NCBI RefSeq assembly: GCF_003121845.1
Contig: NZ_QEWQ01000001.1
Location: 310,001 to 374,000, forward strand
From: Ignatzschineria ureiclastica
GTDB lineage: Bacteria; Pseudomonadota; Gammaproteobacteria; Cardiobacteriales; Wohlfahrtiimonadaceae
Reading direction: 5' to 3'
DNA: 64,000 nt
Position 1 is the stretch's first letter; each line of letters starts with the position of its first letter. Made by a program: the position numbers and the translations under genes. Below, piece after piece: positions 46,520-54,710 of the stretch. The notes under the pieces were generated by a model that searched no databases, had not been told where the DNA came from, and was given only the letters and a program-made list of their open reading frames with translations.

Positions 46520-47410
46520 ATGACCAAAGCCGGATTTGCATCCATTATCGGACGCCCAAATGTAGGAAAATCCACCCTAATGAACCAAATTTTAGGGCAA
46601 AAAATTAGTATCACATCCAATAAACCCCAAACAACGCGCCACGCAATTACCGGGATTTATACGGATCAAGAGACCCAAATTATCTTCCTTGATACACCAG
46701 GGATTCATACCAATATGCAATCAGCGCTCAACCGTCAACTCAATAGAACGGCAATGAGCTCAATCAACACAGGCGATGTGATTATCTTTATCGTAGAAGC
46801 GCAGCGCTTTAATAAAGATGATGAGAAAGTACTCGCAAAACTTAAAGGGGTCGAAACGCCGGTCATACTTGTGATTAATAAGATTGACCGCGTAGAGAAT
46901 AAAGAAGCGCTCTTCCCCTTTATTGCCGAGATGAGTGAAAAATTCCCCTTTGCAGAAATCGTACCGCTCTCAGCCAAGCAAGAGAAATCCGGACAACGAT
47001 TAGTAGAAGTGATCGAAAAATACCTCACAGAGCAGCCTTTCCCTTATAGTGAAGATGAGATCACCACCGTTTCAAGTGCATTCTTAGCGGGCGAAGTTTT
47101 ACGGGAAAAGCTCACAAGACGACTCAATCAAGAGCTACCTTATACGATTGCCGTTGAGATTGAAGAGTTTAAAATTGAAGGCAACCTCTATCGTATTCTA
47201 GCGGCTATCTCTGTCGAGAAAGAGAGCCAAAAAGGGATCGTCATTGGCAAAGGCGGTCAAGTGCTTAAAGAAGCAAGCACACAAGCCCGTATTGATTTAG
47301 AACGCATTTTCGATGCCAAAGTTTTTCTACGTGCCTTTGTGAAAGTACGAGAAGGTTGGTCAGATGATGAACGTGCGCTCAACGCACTAGGTTACAAAGA
47401 TCTCACCTAA
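46520..47410 (+). CDS. era: GTPase Era
   Basis: Essential GTPase that binds the 3' end of 16S rRNA and checks 30S maturation. It has 296 residues: GRPNVGKSTL (11-20), DTPGIH, NKID, then a C-terminal KH domain (IVIGKGGQVLKEAS). The ATG lies one base after the rnc stop. recO, commonly next, is absent here. Confidence 0.98.
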   Translation: MTKAGFASIIGRPNVGKSTLMNQILGQKISITSNKPQTTRHAITGIYTDQETQIIFLDTPGIHTNMQSALNRQLNRTAMSSINTGDVIIFIVEAQRFNKDDEKVLAKLKGVETPVILVINKIDRVENKEALFPFIAEMSEKFPFAEIVPLSAKQEKSGQRLVEVIEKYLTEQPFPYSEDEITTVSSAFLAGEVLREKLTRRLNQELPYTIAVEIEEFKIEGNLYRILAAISVEKESQKGIVIGKGGQVLKEASTQARIDLERIFDAKVFLRAFVKVREGWSDDERALNALGYKDLT

Positions 47411-47428
47411 GCGATCAATAGATAATCA

Positions 47429-47460
47429 TCAAGGTCTTCTTTTCAGAAGGCCTTTTCATT
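47429..47460 (+). terminator. Terminator after era
   Basis: AAGGTCTTCT and AGAAGGCCTT pair around TTTC, followed by TTCATTT. Confidence 0.75.
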
Positions 47461-47534
47461 TAAGAAGCTCATTACCCTAGCTTTAATTTTCTTGCCATTG
47501 ATTACACGCCTATAGCGAGACCTATTTGACCATT

Positions 47535-48473
47535 ATGAATCGCTTACAATATCTCTTAAAACGCTATACCGACAATCAACACTACTCGCTCTATGGCGCA
47601 CTCTGGATGATTCTCTCCGGCATTGCCTTTGCCGGCATTAATGTTGTTACACCGCTAATCGCTGAACATTTCATAATCAGTTCAAGTTGGATCGCTTTCT
47701 ATCAATATCTCTTTGCCCTCCTTTTTATGGCGCCCTTTCTCTTCAAAAGAGGATTGAAGCAGATTTTAAAAACGCACCATTTTATGACCCACTTTTGGCG
47801 AATCTTAATGGCGGTCATTGGGATTCAATTTTGGGTTAAAGCACTCTCTCTACAATTCCCCATTGGCGAAGGGGTTGCACTTCTAATGACATCGCCGCTG
47901 TTTGCCAGTCTTGGGGCATTTTTACTTCTTAAAGAGCGTTTTACTTGGCCTCGCGTGATTGCCACGCTCCTTGGATTTGTCGGAGCCATTATTATCTTAG
48001 CGCCTAATCGACAACACTTTAATTGGGCGGCGATCTTCCCGATTCTAGCGGCATTCTTCTGGGCGATGCACGCGCTTTTAATGAAACATCTCTCCGATAA
48101 AGATCATCCATTAACAATGGTGAGTTATCTCTATATCTTGATGGTGCCCATTAATCTTCTAATTGCCCTTACCGATAATTTTAGCCATAACCCTGATCCC
48201 ATATTTATTCCTGATTTAGCGCTTTTAGGGGCGTTATTACTGCTAGGATTACTCACCGCAATCGCCCAATATGCCGTTGCCAAAGCGTATGCGCACGCCG
48301 ATGTCATCTTTATTCAGCCCTTTGATTATCTCAAATTACCGCTCAATACCTTCTTAGGTTGGATTGTCTTTGGTTGGGCTGTGACGACACAATTTTGGTT
48401 AGGGGCAGGATTGATGATTATTGCATTATTAGCCATTAGCTTCTTTGAGATGCCGCGATCTTCAACAAAATAG
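47535..48473 (+). CDS. EamA/DMT-superfamily permease
   Basis: Inner-membrane transporter with ten predicted helices in two EamA repeats (about 20-145 and 160-305), 312 residues. The substrate is unknown; family members export amino acids and other metabolites. The ATG at 47535 is preferred to a TTG three codons upstream, though the Shine-Dalgarno is weak. The stop codon lies inside a short direct repeat (AAAATAGGCTATAA), next to a family A element. Confidence 0.85.
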   Translation: MNRLQYLLKRYTDNQHYSLYGALWMILSGIAFAGINVVTPLIAEHFIISSSWIAFYQYLFALLFMAPFLFKRGLKQILKTHHFMTHFWRILMAVIGIQFWVKALSLQFPIGEGVALLMTSPLFASLGAFLLLKERFTWPRVIATLLGFVGAIIILAPNRQHFNWAAIFPILAAFFWAMHALLMKHLSDKDHPLTMVSYLYILMVPINLLIALTDNFSHNPDPIFIPDLALLGALLLLGLLTAIAQYAVAKAYAHADVIFIQPFDYLKLPLNTFLGWIVFGWAVTTQFWLGAGLMIIALLAISFFEMPRSSTK

Positions 48474-48481
48474 GCTATAAA

Positions 48482-48645
48482 AATAGGCTATAAAAATAGC
48501 TTTAAATGCCGGTGCATCGGCTGATCGAGGCAAGAAAGCTATTCTATCCGGCATCTTGCAAGTGTTGTTTAATAAGTTTTTATATTCTTTTGAACATCCG
48601 ATGCTGACAGCTAAAAACCATTTTTCTTAAACCCAATTTACAATA
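48482..48645 (-). mobile_element. Family A MITE with degenerate ends, downstream of the DMT gene
   Basis: Inverted copy: hairpin GATGCCGGATAGAATAGC to GCCGATGCACCGGCA on minus, and right end CTTAAACCCAATTTACAATA near 48645. The opposite end is reduced to TATAAAAATAGCTTTAAA, merging with a 15-bp direct repeat (AAAATAGGCTATAAA, 48468-48496). Confidence 0.75.
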
Positions 48646-48778
48646 ATAGGCATCGATAAAAAATTCCCATAAATGAAAAACTTCTCTGAATGTAAATGAT
48701 TATTACTTGAACTCATAACCGTACCTGTTCTACCCTAATAGCTCTTTCGGTTATTGCTCTATTCAAAAGGATTTTATT

Positions 48779-49837
48779 GTGCCCATTACGCTCTACTCAT
48801 CACAAGATGCGATTCAAAAAATCAATCAGCTTAGTCAAGCAGGAACGCCTTTTCTCTTTATCATCAATTATAATTGCACTCAAAGTGCAGTGATTCCCTT
48901 AAGTGAGATCAATCCGCAAGAGATTGCTTATGATTTTCCTCATCACAGTAACCTACCTGAATTTGAAGCTAAACATCAATCCTTACTTGCGACGCTGCAA
49001 ACACCCATTTGGCACGTCACACCGGTCACTAAAGCGGATTATCTCAAAGCCTTTACCCCGCTAATGAGCGCGCTACAACAAGGCTCAATCCAATTAGCGA
49101 ATCTCACTTTCCCCGCACAGATTCGTTGTAATTTAACCTTTCCTGAGATCTTTCACCGCACCAATGCCAAATATCGTCTCTATTTCAAAGATCACTGTCT
49201 CTCGTTTTCTCCTGAAACATTTATCACTATTGATGAAGATGGCACGATCAAAACCAATCCGATGAAAGGGACGATTAATGCGCAATTGCCGAATGCTGAA
49301 AAGCAAATTATGGAAAATCCAAAAGAGATCGATGAACATCAAATTGTGGCCAAAGAAGGATTAGCAGATATTGCGCTTGTGGCAGACAATGCAACGATTA
49401 CTCGCTATCGTTATATCGATCGTATTAGTCGGGGTAACGGGGAAATCCTACAAACAAGTACCGAGATTCAAGGTCAATTGCCAAGTGATTATCGTGAGAA
49501 GTTAGGGGATATTCTCTTTCGCTTACTGCCGGCGGGCTCTATCACCGGCGCACCTAGAGCCAAAGCAACGGCACTGTTAAGTGAGATTGAAGCGTACGAT
49601 CGGGGTTTTTATACCGGTATTGCCGGGATTTTTGATGGTAAAACACTCGACAGCACCGTCTTAATTCGTTACCTTGAACCTCAATCGCAAGCGATGACCA
49701 CGACCCCTGAAGCGCAACAGTCGAATAACGCGCTTTTCCATTACACCTTTAAAAGTGGCGGTGGTATTACCGCACTCAGTGATGCTACAAGTGAATATGA
49801 TGAACTTATCGAAAAAATCTACCTGCCGATTTCTTGA
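48779..49837 (+). CDS. pabB: Aminodeoxychorismate synthase component I-like, chorismate-binding enzyme
   Basis: Converts chorismate (with ammonia from PabA) to 4-amino-4-deoxychorismate for folate. It starts with GTG after AAAAGG. It has 352 residues, shorter than E. coli PabB (453) because the N-terminal non-catalytic domain is reduced. The catalytic domain keeps NPMKGTI, DEHQIVAKEGLAD, SITGAPRAKA, YTGIAGIFD and FKSGGGITALSD. It overlaps the lyase-like gene downstream, resembling bifunctional PabB-PabC proteins split in two. Confidence 0.9.
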   Translation: MPITLYSSQDAIQKINQLSQAGTPFLFIINYNCTQSAVIPLSEINPQEIAYDFPHHSNLPEFEAKHQSLLATLQTPIWHVTPVTKADYLKAFTPLMSALQQGSIQLANLTFPAQIRCNLTFPEIFHRTNAKYRLYFKDHCLSFSPETFITIDEDGTIKTNPMKGTINAQLPNAEKQIMENPKEIDEHQIVAKEGLADIALVADNATITRYRYIDRISRGNGEILQTSTEIQGQLPSDYREKLGDILFRLLPAGSITGAPRAKATALLSEIEAYDRGFYTGIAGIFDGKTLDSTVLIRYLEPQSQAMTTTPEAQQSNNALFHYTFKSGGGITALSDATSEYDELIEKIYLPIS

Positions 49838-50417
49838 ATCCATTAAGTTAGAAGATGGCTTCTTCTCTGCACTCTCTTATCATCAAGCGCGAATAGATGA
49901 AACAAGGCAACATTTCTATCCTGAAGCCCCCACTATCTCGCTACCACTTGCCTTGATGAAACAGGGTAAAATTCCGCCTAAAGGGCTCTATAAAGCGAGA
50001 GTGCTCTACAGTGAGAGTATTGAAGAGATCGAATTTGTGCCTTATAAGCCAAGAGAGGTTGCCACTTTAAAGCTGATCGAAGCAACGTGTGATTATGCTT
50101 TTAAATATGAGAAGCGCCCGGTACTCAATACGCTCTTTCAACAAAAAGGAAAATGTGATGATATTCTTATCACGCAAAATGGTTATCTTACCGATACTAC
50201 CATTGCGAATATCGCACTATTGAAAGATGGCATTTGGTACACGCCGGAAAAACCGCTCTTAAAAGGGACAAAACGCGCAGCGCTTCTTCATCATCAGTTG
50301 ATTACGGAAGCACAACTTCATCAGGATCAATTAGCAGAATTTGAAGCGATTCGACTCTTCAATGCAATGATTGAATTTGGGGAAATTGAGCTTCCTATTC
50401 GGCATATTATTCGTTAA
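49800..50417 (+). CDS. pabC: Class IV aminotransferase-fold protein, probable aminodeoxychorismate lyase
   Basis: Likely PLP enzyme releasing pyruvate from aminodeoxychorismate to give p-aminobenzoate. From the ATG at 49800 it has 205 residues. LYKARVLYS includes the probable PLP lysine, and GKCDDILITQNGYLTDTTIANIALL is the class IV signature. It overlaps pabB by 38 bases in another frame. This form is similar to the C-terminal half of fused PabBC proteins. Function is assigned from family and neighbour. Confidence 0.82.
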   Translation: MNLSKKSTCRFLESIKLEDGFFSALSYHQARIDETRQHFYPEAPTISLPLALMKQGKIPPKGLYKARVLYSESIEEIEFVPYKPREVATLKLIEATCDYAFKYEKRPVLNTLFQQKGKCDDILITQNGYLTDTTIANIALLKDGIWYTPEKPLLKGTKRAALLHHQLITEAQLHQDQLAEFEAIRLFNAMIEFGEIELPIRHIIR

Positions 50418-50462
50418 CTTTTTGTTAAATATTCGTTACATAGGAAGCGTCAGTGTAATAGC

Positions 50463-51311
50463 CTAGAATACGACGGTTTTATTACCCTGAACAATCACAC
50501 GATCTTCAAGATGATAACGTAAGCCTCGGGAGAGCACGATTTTCTCGATGTCTTTCCCGCGGCGAACCATCTCTTTCACGCTATCGGCGTGCGATACCCG
50601 AATCACATCTTGCTCAATAATCGGGCCCGCATCGAGCTCTTCAGTCACATAATGGCAAGTAGCTCCGATCAATTTCACACCTCGAAGAGAGGCTTGATGA
50701 TAGGGCTTAGCCCCAATAAAAGAGGGTAAAAAGCTATGGTGAATATTGATAATGCGATGACGATATTGCTCACATAAATTCGGGGGAATAATCTGCATAT
50801 AACGGGCTAAAACAATCGTATCCGCTTTTGAGGCTTCAATCAGTTCATTCACTTGAGCAAAACTCGGCGCTTTATCCTTAGAATTGACCGGCACATAGTG
50901 ATATGGAATTCCGTACCATTCCACAAGACTCTGAAGATCGGCATGATTAGAGATCACACCGACAATCTCACAATCAAGCTCTTCTGCATGCCATCTTGAT
51001 AGAATATCCACTAGACAGTGCGCCTCTTTACTCGCCATTAACATCACTTTATGCTTTTTAGCCGTATCCACTAAACGCCAATCAAGCTGGTATTGCTCGG
51101 CAATCGGTGCAAATAGCGTAGCAAACTCAGCAGCCTTAAAGGGTAAGCTCTCCGCTTTAATCACATGCCGCATGAAAAACCGTCCAGTTTCAAGATCCGA
51201 ATGATGATTTGCCTCCATAATCCAACCGCCATGAGATGCAATAAATTGGCTCACAGCGGCAACAATACCCACACCATCGGGGCACGACATCACTAAACGG
51301 TAAGTACTCAT
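50463..51311 (-). CDS. purU: Formyltetrahydrofolate deformylase
   Basis: Hydrolyses 10-formyl-THF to formate and THF, balancing one-carbon pools and supplying formate for PurT. It has 282 residues from the ATG at 51311, with AGAGGA upstream. An N-terminal ACT domain (CPDGVGIVAAVSQFI) is followed by a formyltransferase domain with NIHHSFLPSFIGAKPYHQA and TEELDAGPIIEQD. A 14-bp tandem repeat lies 115 bp upstream. Confidence 0.96.
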   Translation of the reverse strand: MSTYRLVMSCPDGVGIVAAVSQFIASHGGWIMEANHHSDLETGRFFMRHVIKAESLPFKAAEFATLFAPIAEQYQLDWRLVDTAKKHKVMLMASKEAHCLVDILSRWHAEELDCEIVGVISNHADLQSLVEWYGIPYHYVPVNSKDKAPSFAQVNELIEASKADTIVLARYMQIIPPNLCEQYRHRIINIHHSFLPSFIGAKPYHQASLRGVKLIGATCHYVTEELDAGPIIEQDVIRVSHADSVKEMVRRGKDIEKIVLSRGLRYHLEDRVIVQGNKTVVF

Positions 51312-51425
51312 TTTTCCTCTCTCCTCTTCTAGGACAATTATGGTCAATCATTATTGATTACAAGATATCAATGCTAAGATCACGCATCTCTCGTTGCGCT
51401 GTTATGACTGATCTCTTATGCGCAT

Positions 51426-51495
51426 CTTTTATTTCTTCGCTTTTACTTCTTTGCTTTTATTTCTTCGCTTTTACTTCTTAACTTTTACTTCCCCT
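51426..51495 (+). repeat. 14-bp tandem repeat, five units
   Basis: Units alternate between CTTTTATTTCTTCG and CTTTTACTTCTTTG and end CTTTTACTTCCCCT. Every unit is exactly 14 bp. It lies in the divergent purU-uraA gap. Confidence 0.88.
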
Positions 51496-51959
51496 CTATA
51501 TATCTCAAAAAATGATCATCATTACAACTATTAGTGATATATAAATTTTCATAGATGAGATCAATGCTCAGCTTAATAATTAGGAAAACAAGCTAAATAC
51601 ATTGACTTATCGACTATTTCAGAATTTTACGAGGCGTAAATAACAGGTAATATTTTGAAATGATTGAAGCGTTATTTCCCCTTTTATAGACAAATTTATT
51701 GCAAAAATTCCCAATTTCTCCCGTACTACTTCGCTATTACCTGCTATAATCGCCGAGGATTCTCTTTTAGTGCACATTTTATAGGCATCATTGATATTCT
51801 CTTATTTCATATCAATCTCACGATTATAGATCATCGACAGTATTGATCTACCCTTTAAAATGTCTACTAAAAGCCCAATCTCGATATTCAGCAGATCGTT
51901 ATCAACTTGAGTAATGATCACTCAACCATCCTCTTTACTTCGCATATAGGAGCTCATCT
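51496..51959. other. Gap before the uracil permease
   Basis: AT-rich, about 460 bp. A 60-codon open frame at 51664-51846 has no ribosome site or family resemblance and is not called. No repeat family member is seen. Confidence 0.45.
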
Positions 51960-53198
51960 ATGCAGGTTCTTCATAACGCCGTCGCGGGGCTACAAATTCT
52001 CTTTGTTGCTTTCGGTGCCATGGTGCTTGTCCCCCTTTTAACAGGTCTTAATCCCTCAATGGCACTACTCGGTGCCGGTATTGGCACCATTCTTTTCCAA
52101 GCCGTCACAGGTTGGAAAGTCCCTATCTTTTTAGGTTCCTCTTTTGCCTTTATCGCCCCTATTATCTTCTCCATCAGTACTTGGGGAATGGGCGCGACAT
52201 TCTTTGGACTATTCGCCGCTGGGTTTATGTATTTTGTGTTTGCATTTGCCATCAAGCTCAAAGGGCTCGATAGCGTTCATAAACTCATTCCGCCTGTTGT
52301 GATCGGCCCTGTGATTATCGTCATCGGTCTCTCTGTTGCCGTAGTGGCTACGCAGATGGCGATGGGGAAATCCAATGGCGAACAAGTGATTGATTATAAG
52401 CTCTCTATTTTAGTATCGGCGATCACCTTTGCCACCACCGTGATTGTGACGATGTTTGGCAAACGTTTTTTACGCTTAGTCCCTATTTTATTAGGAATTG
52501 CCGTAGGCTATATCTTAGCGGCATGTTTAGGTTTAGTGGATTTTGCACCCGTTGCAGCAGCGCCTTGGTTCCAAGTTCCCCATTTTGTGAGCCCTGAAGT
52601 CAATTGGATGGCAGCACTCTTTATGTTACCCGTTGCTATTGCGCCAGCTATTGAGCATATCGGCGGCATTATGGCTATTGGGAAGGTTACGGGTAAGGAT
52701 TACGCCACGAATCCTGGGCTTCATAGAACGCTCGCAGGGGATGGACTCGGAGTCTGTGTTGCTGGTCTCATTGGTGGTCCTCCTGTCACCACTTATGGTG
52801 AAGTCACTGGCGCGGTGATGATTACTAAAAATGATAAACCGCTGATTATGACCTATGCGGCAATCTTTGCGATTGTTATGGCATTCTTTGGAAAATTTAA
52901 TGCTTTCTTGAACTCCATTCCGCTTCCTGTTATGGGCGGTATTATGATTCTTCTCTTTGGGACAATCGCTAGCCTTGGTTTAAAAGCCTTGATTGATGCT
53001 AAAGTAGATATCACGATTCCTCGTAATCTTGTGATCATTAGTGCAACACTCATTACCGGCGTGGGCGGTTATACCATTGAAATTGGTTCATTCCCATTTG
53101 CCGGCGTAGGCCTTGCTTCTGTACTTGCGATTGTACTTAATCTAATTCTGCCTCACCCTAAAACAGAGAAAGCAGAAGAGTTAGAAGCTGATCTCTAA
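51960..53198 (+). CDS. uraA: Uracil:proton symporter (NCS2 family)
   Basis: Imports uracil (possibly xanthine). It has 412 residues with about 14 helices. The nucleobase-binding glutamates are present: IEHIGG in TM8 and TTYGEVTGA in TM10, and GSSFAFIAP is the TM3 motif. AGGAG lies 7 bases before the ATG. It is a useful internal contrast to the NCS2-like protein in the mdc operon. It is a single-gene unit with its own terminator. Confidence 0.92.
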   Translation: MQVLHNAVAGLQILFVAFGAMVLVPLLTGLNPSMALLGAGIGTILFQAVTGWKVPIFLGSSFAFIAPIIFSISTWGMGATFFGLFAAGFMYFVFAFAIKLKGLDSVHKLIPPVVIGPVIIVIGLSVAVVATQMAMGKSNGEQVIDYKLSILVSAITFATTVIVTMFGKRFLRLVPILLGIAVGYILAACLGLVDFAPVAAAPWFQVPHFVSPEVNWMAALFMLPVAIAPAIEHIGGIMAIGKVTGKDYATNPGLHRTLAGDGLGVCVAGLIGGPPVTTYGEVTGAVMITKNDKPLIMTYAAIFAIVMAFFGKFNAFLNSIPLPVMGGIMILLFGTIASLGLKALIDAKVDITIPRNLVIISATLITGVGGYTIEIGSFPFAGVGLASVLAIVLNLILPHPKTEKAEELEADL

Positions 53199-53216
53199 TC
53201 TCTTATCAGTAATATG

Positions 53217-53252
53217 AATAATGCATCTATCCTCGATAGGTGCATTTTTTCT
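53217..53252 (+). terminator. Terminator after uraA
   Basis: AATGCATCTATC and GATAGGTGCATT form a stem with loop CTC, followed by TTTTTC. Confidence 0.88.
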
Positions 53253-53348
53253 GGGAATCGTTTATCCTCTTCTCTCAATATTTCTCTCAATATTTTCCCG
53301 ATTCCACCATTTTAGATATAACGCTATTTAAGCAATTAATACCCTTTT

Positions 53349-54560
53349 ATGAATCCTCAATTACCCTCTGATACCCTCTCGCTGGATCAATCTCTTCCTC
53401 AGGATGACACACTGCTTGCGCCCATTACTGCACAGCAGATTCGTTATTTTCAAGCACGGCTATTAGAGTGGTTTGAGCGTGAAGGTCGACACGATCTTCC
53501 TTGGAAACCTCAAGATTGCTTCTCCCTCAAGATTAATCTCTATCGTATTTGGATCTCTGAGATTATGTTGCAGCAGACACAAGTAGCAACGGTGATTCCC
53601 TATTTTGAACGCTTTATGACTGCATTCCCCACTCCGGAAGCCTTAGCCACTGCCAGCGAAGAAGCCGTACTTCATCATTGGCAAGGATTGGGCTATTACT
53701 CTCGGGCTCGTAATTTACATCAAGCGGCTAAAATGTTAGTGGAACAACATCAAGGGCTGATTCCGCCTGATTTTGAAGCCATTCGTAGCCTTAAAGGAAT
53801 TGGTGATACCACCGCAAGCGCCATTTTAGCGCAAGGTTATAATCTCCCCTTTGCCATTTTAGATGGCAATGTTCGCCGAGTACTCGCCCGGATAACAGGT
53901 TTACAAGCGCCAAGAACAGAACAAGATAGACGATTAAAACCCATTAGCGATGCCTTTCTCTGCCGGCAAAATCCCGCAGATTATACTCAGGCCATTATGG
54001 ATTTTGGTGCAACACTCTGTAAATTAAAGCCGGCCTGCGATCGATGTTTTTTAACCGATATCTGCCAAGCTTACTTACATAATGCCACGAATACTATTCC
54101 GGCAAAAGCCATTAAGAAGACGCGCCCTGTAGAATCAGTAGCGCTCTTGCTCTTTCACAATGCCAAAGGGGAGATTCTCCTTGAAAAACGGCCGGCGAAT
54201 GGGATTTGGGGTAATCTCTATTCCCTTCCTGAAATAATCCTTCAAGGGCGTAACGCCAAGAGTCAATCAAGCGCTATTTTTCAGCTTGATGACAAAACGT
54301 ATCAATTAACCGACTTCCAAGACCGGAAACAAGCCGCCGCTTTCCAACATCAATTTACGCACTATACCTTAGAAGCCACGCTTTTTACCGCCACCTTGCC
54401 GAAAGAGCTTCAACATAGGTTAGATGAAGCATCTACACATAATAAGGATGAACGCTATCAATGGGTTGCGATCAATCAACTAGCCCACAAACCGAAGCCA
54501 CAGCCGATTGCCATATTATTTGATCAACTCTATCCTGAAAATGATCTTTTTACGCCTTAA
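53349..54560 (+). CDS. mutY: A/G-specific adenine DNA glycosylase
   Basis: Removes adenine mispaired with 8-oxoguanine. It has 403 residues. The catalytic E71 is in WISEIMLQQTQ, the helix-hairpin-helix in LKGIGDTTASAIL and D172 in LDGNVRR. The 4Fe-4S cysteines are C224, C230, C233 and C239, giving C-x5-C-x2-C-x5-C, one residue shorter in the first gap than E. coli (x6). A C-terminal NUDIX-like domain reads 8-oxoG. The N-terminus is about 27 residues longer than in E. coli, and no Shine-Dalgarno confirms the start. Confidence 0.96.
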   Translation: MNPQLPSDTLSLDQSLPQDDTLLAPITAQQIRYFQARLLEWFEREGRHDLPWKPQDCFSLKINLYRIWISEIMLQQTQVATVIPYFERFMTAFPTPEALATASEEAVLHHWQGLGYYSRARNLHQAAKMLVEQHQGLIPPDFEAIRSLKGIGDTTASAILAQGYNLPFAILDGNVRRVLARITGLQAPRTEQDRRLKPISDAFLCRQNPADYTQAIMDFGATLCKLKPACDRCFLTDICQAYLHNATNTIPAKAIKKTRPVESVALLLFHNAKGEILLEKRPANGIWGNLYSLPEIILQGRNAKSQSSAIFQLDDKTYQLTDFQDRKQAAAFQHQFTHYTLEATLFTATLPKELQHRLDEASTHNKDERYQWVAINQLAHKPKPQPIAILFDQLYPENDLFTP

Positions 54561-54710
54561 ATAATGGGAACCCCAAATTTTAATCTTGACCATTTTATCT
54601 TGTAAAATCACCCATTTCCTTCACTGATTTTCTTGCATCTAAAATTTGTAGTACAATAGCAAAGTCTTTCGGCATTTCAATACCTTCCCCACTTTCGATC
54701 AGAGACTTTA

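Noticed and set aside
51664-51846. 60-codon frame upstream of uraA
   Set aside because: No Shine-Dalgarno, no recognisable family and an AT-rich context; consistent with chance.
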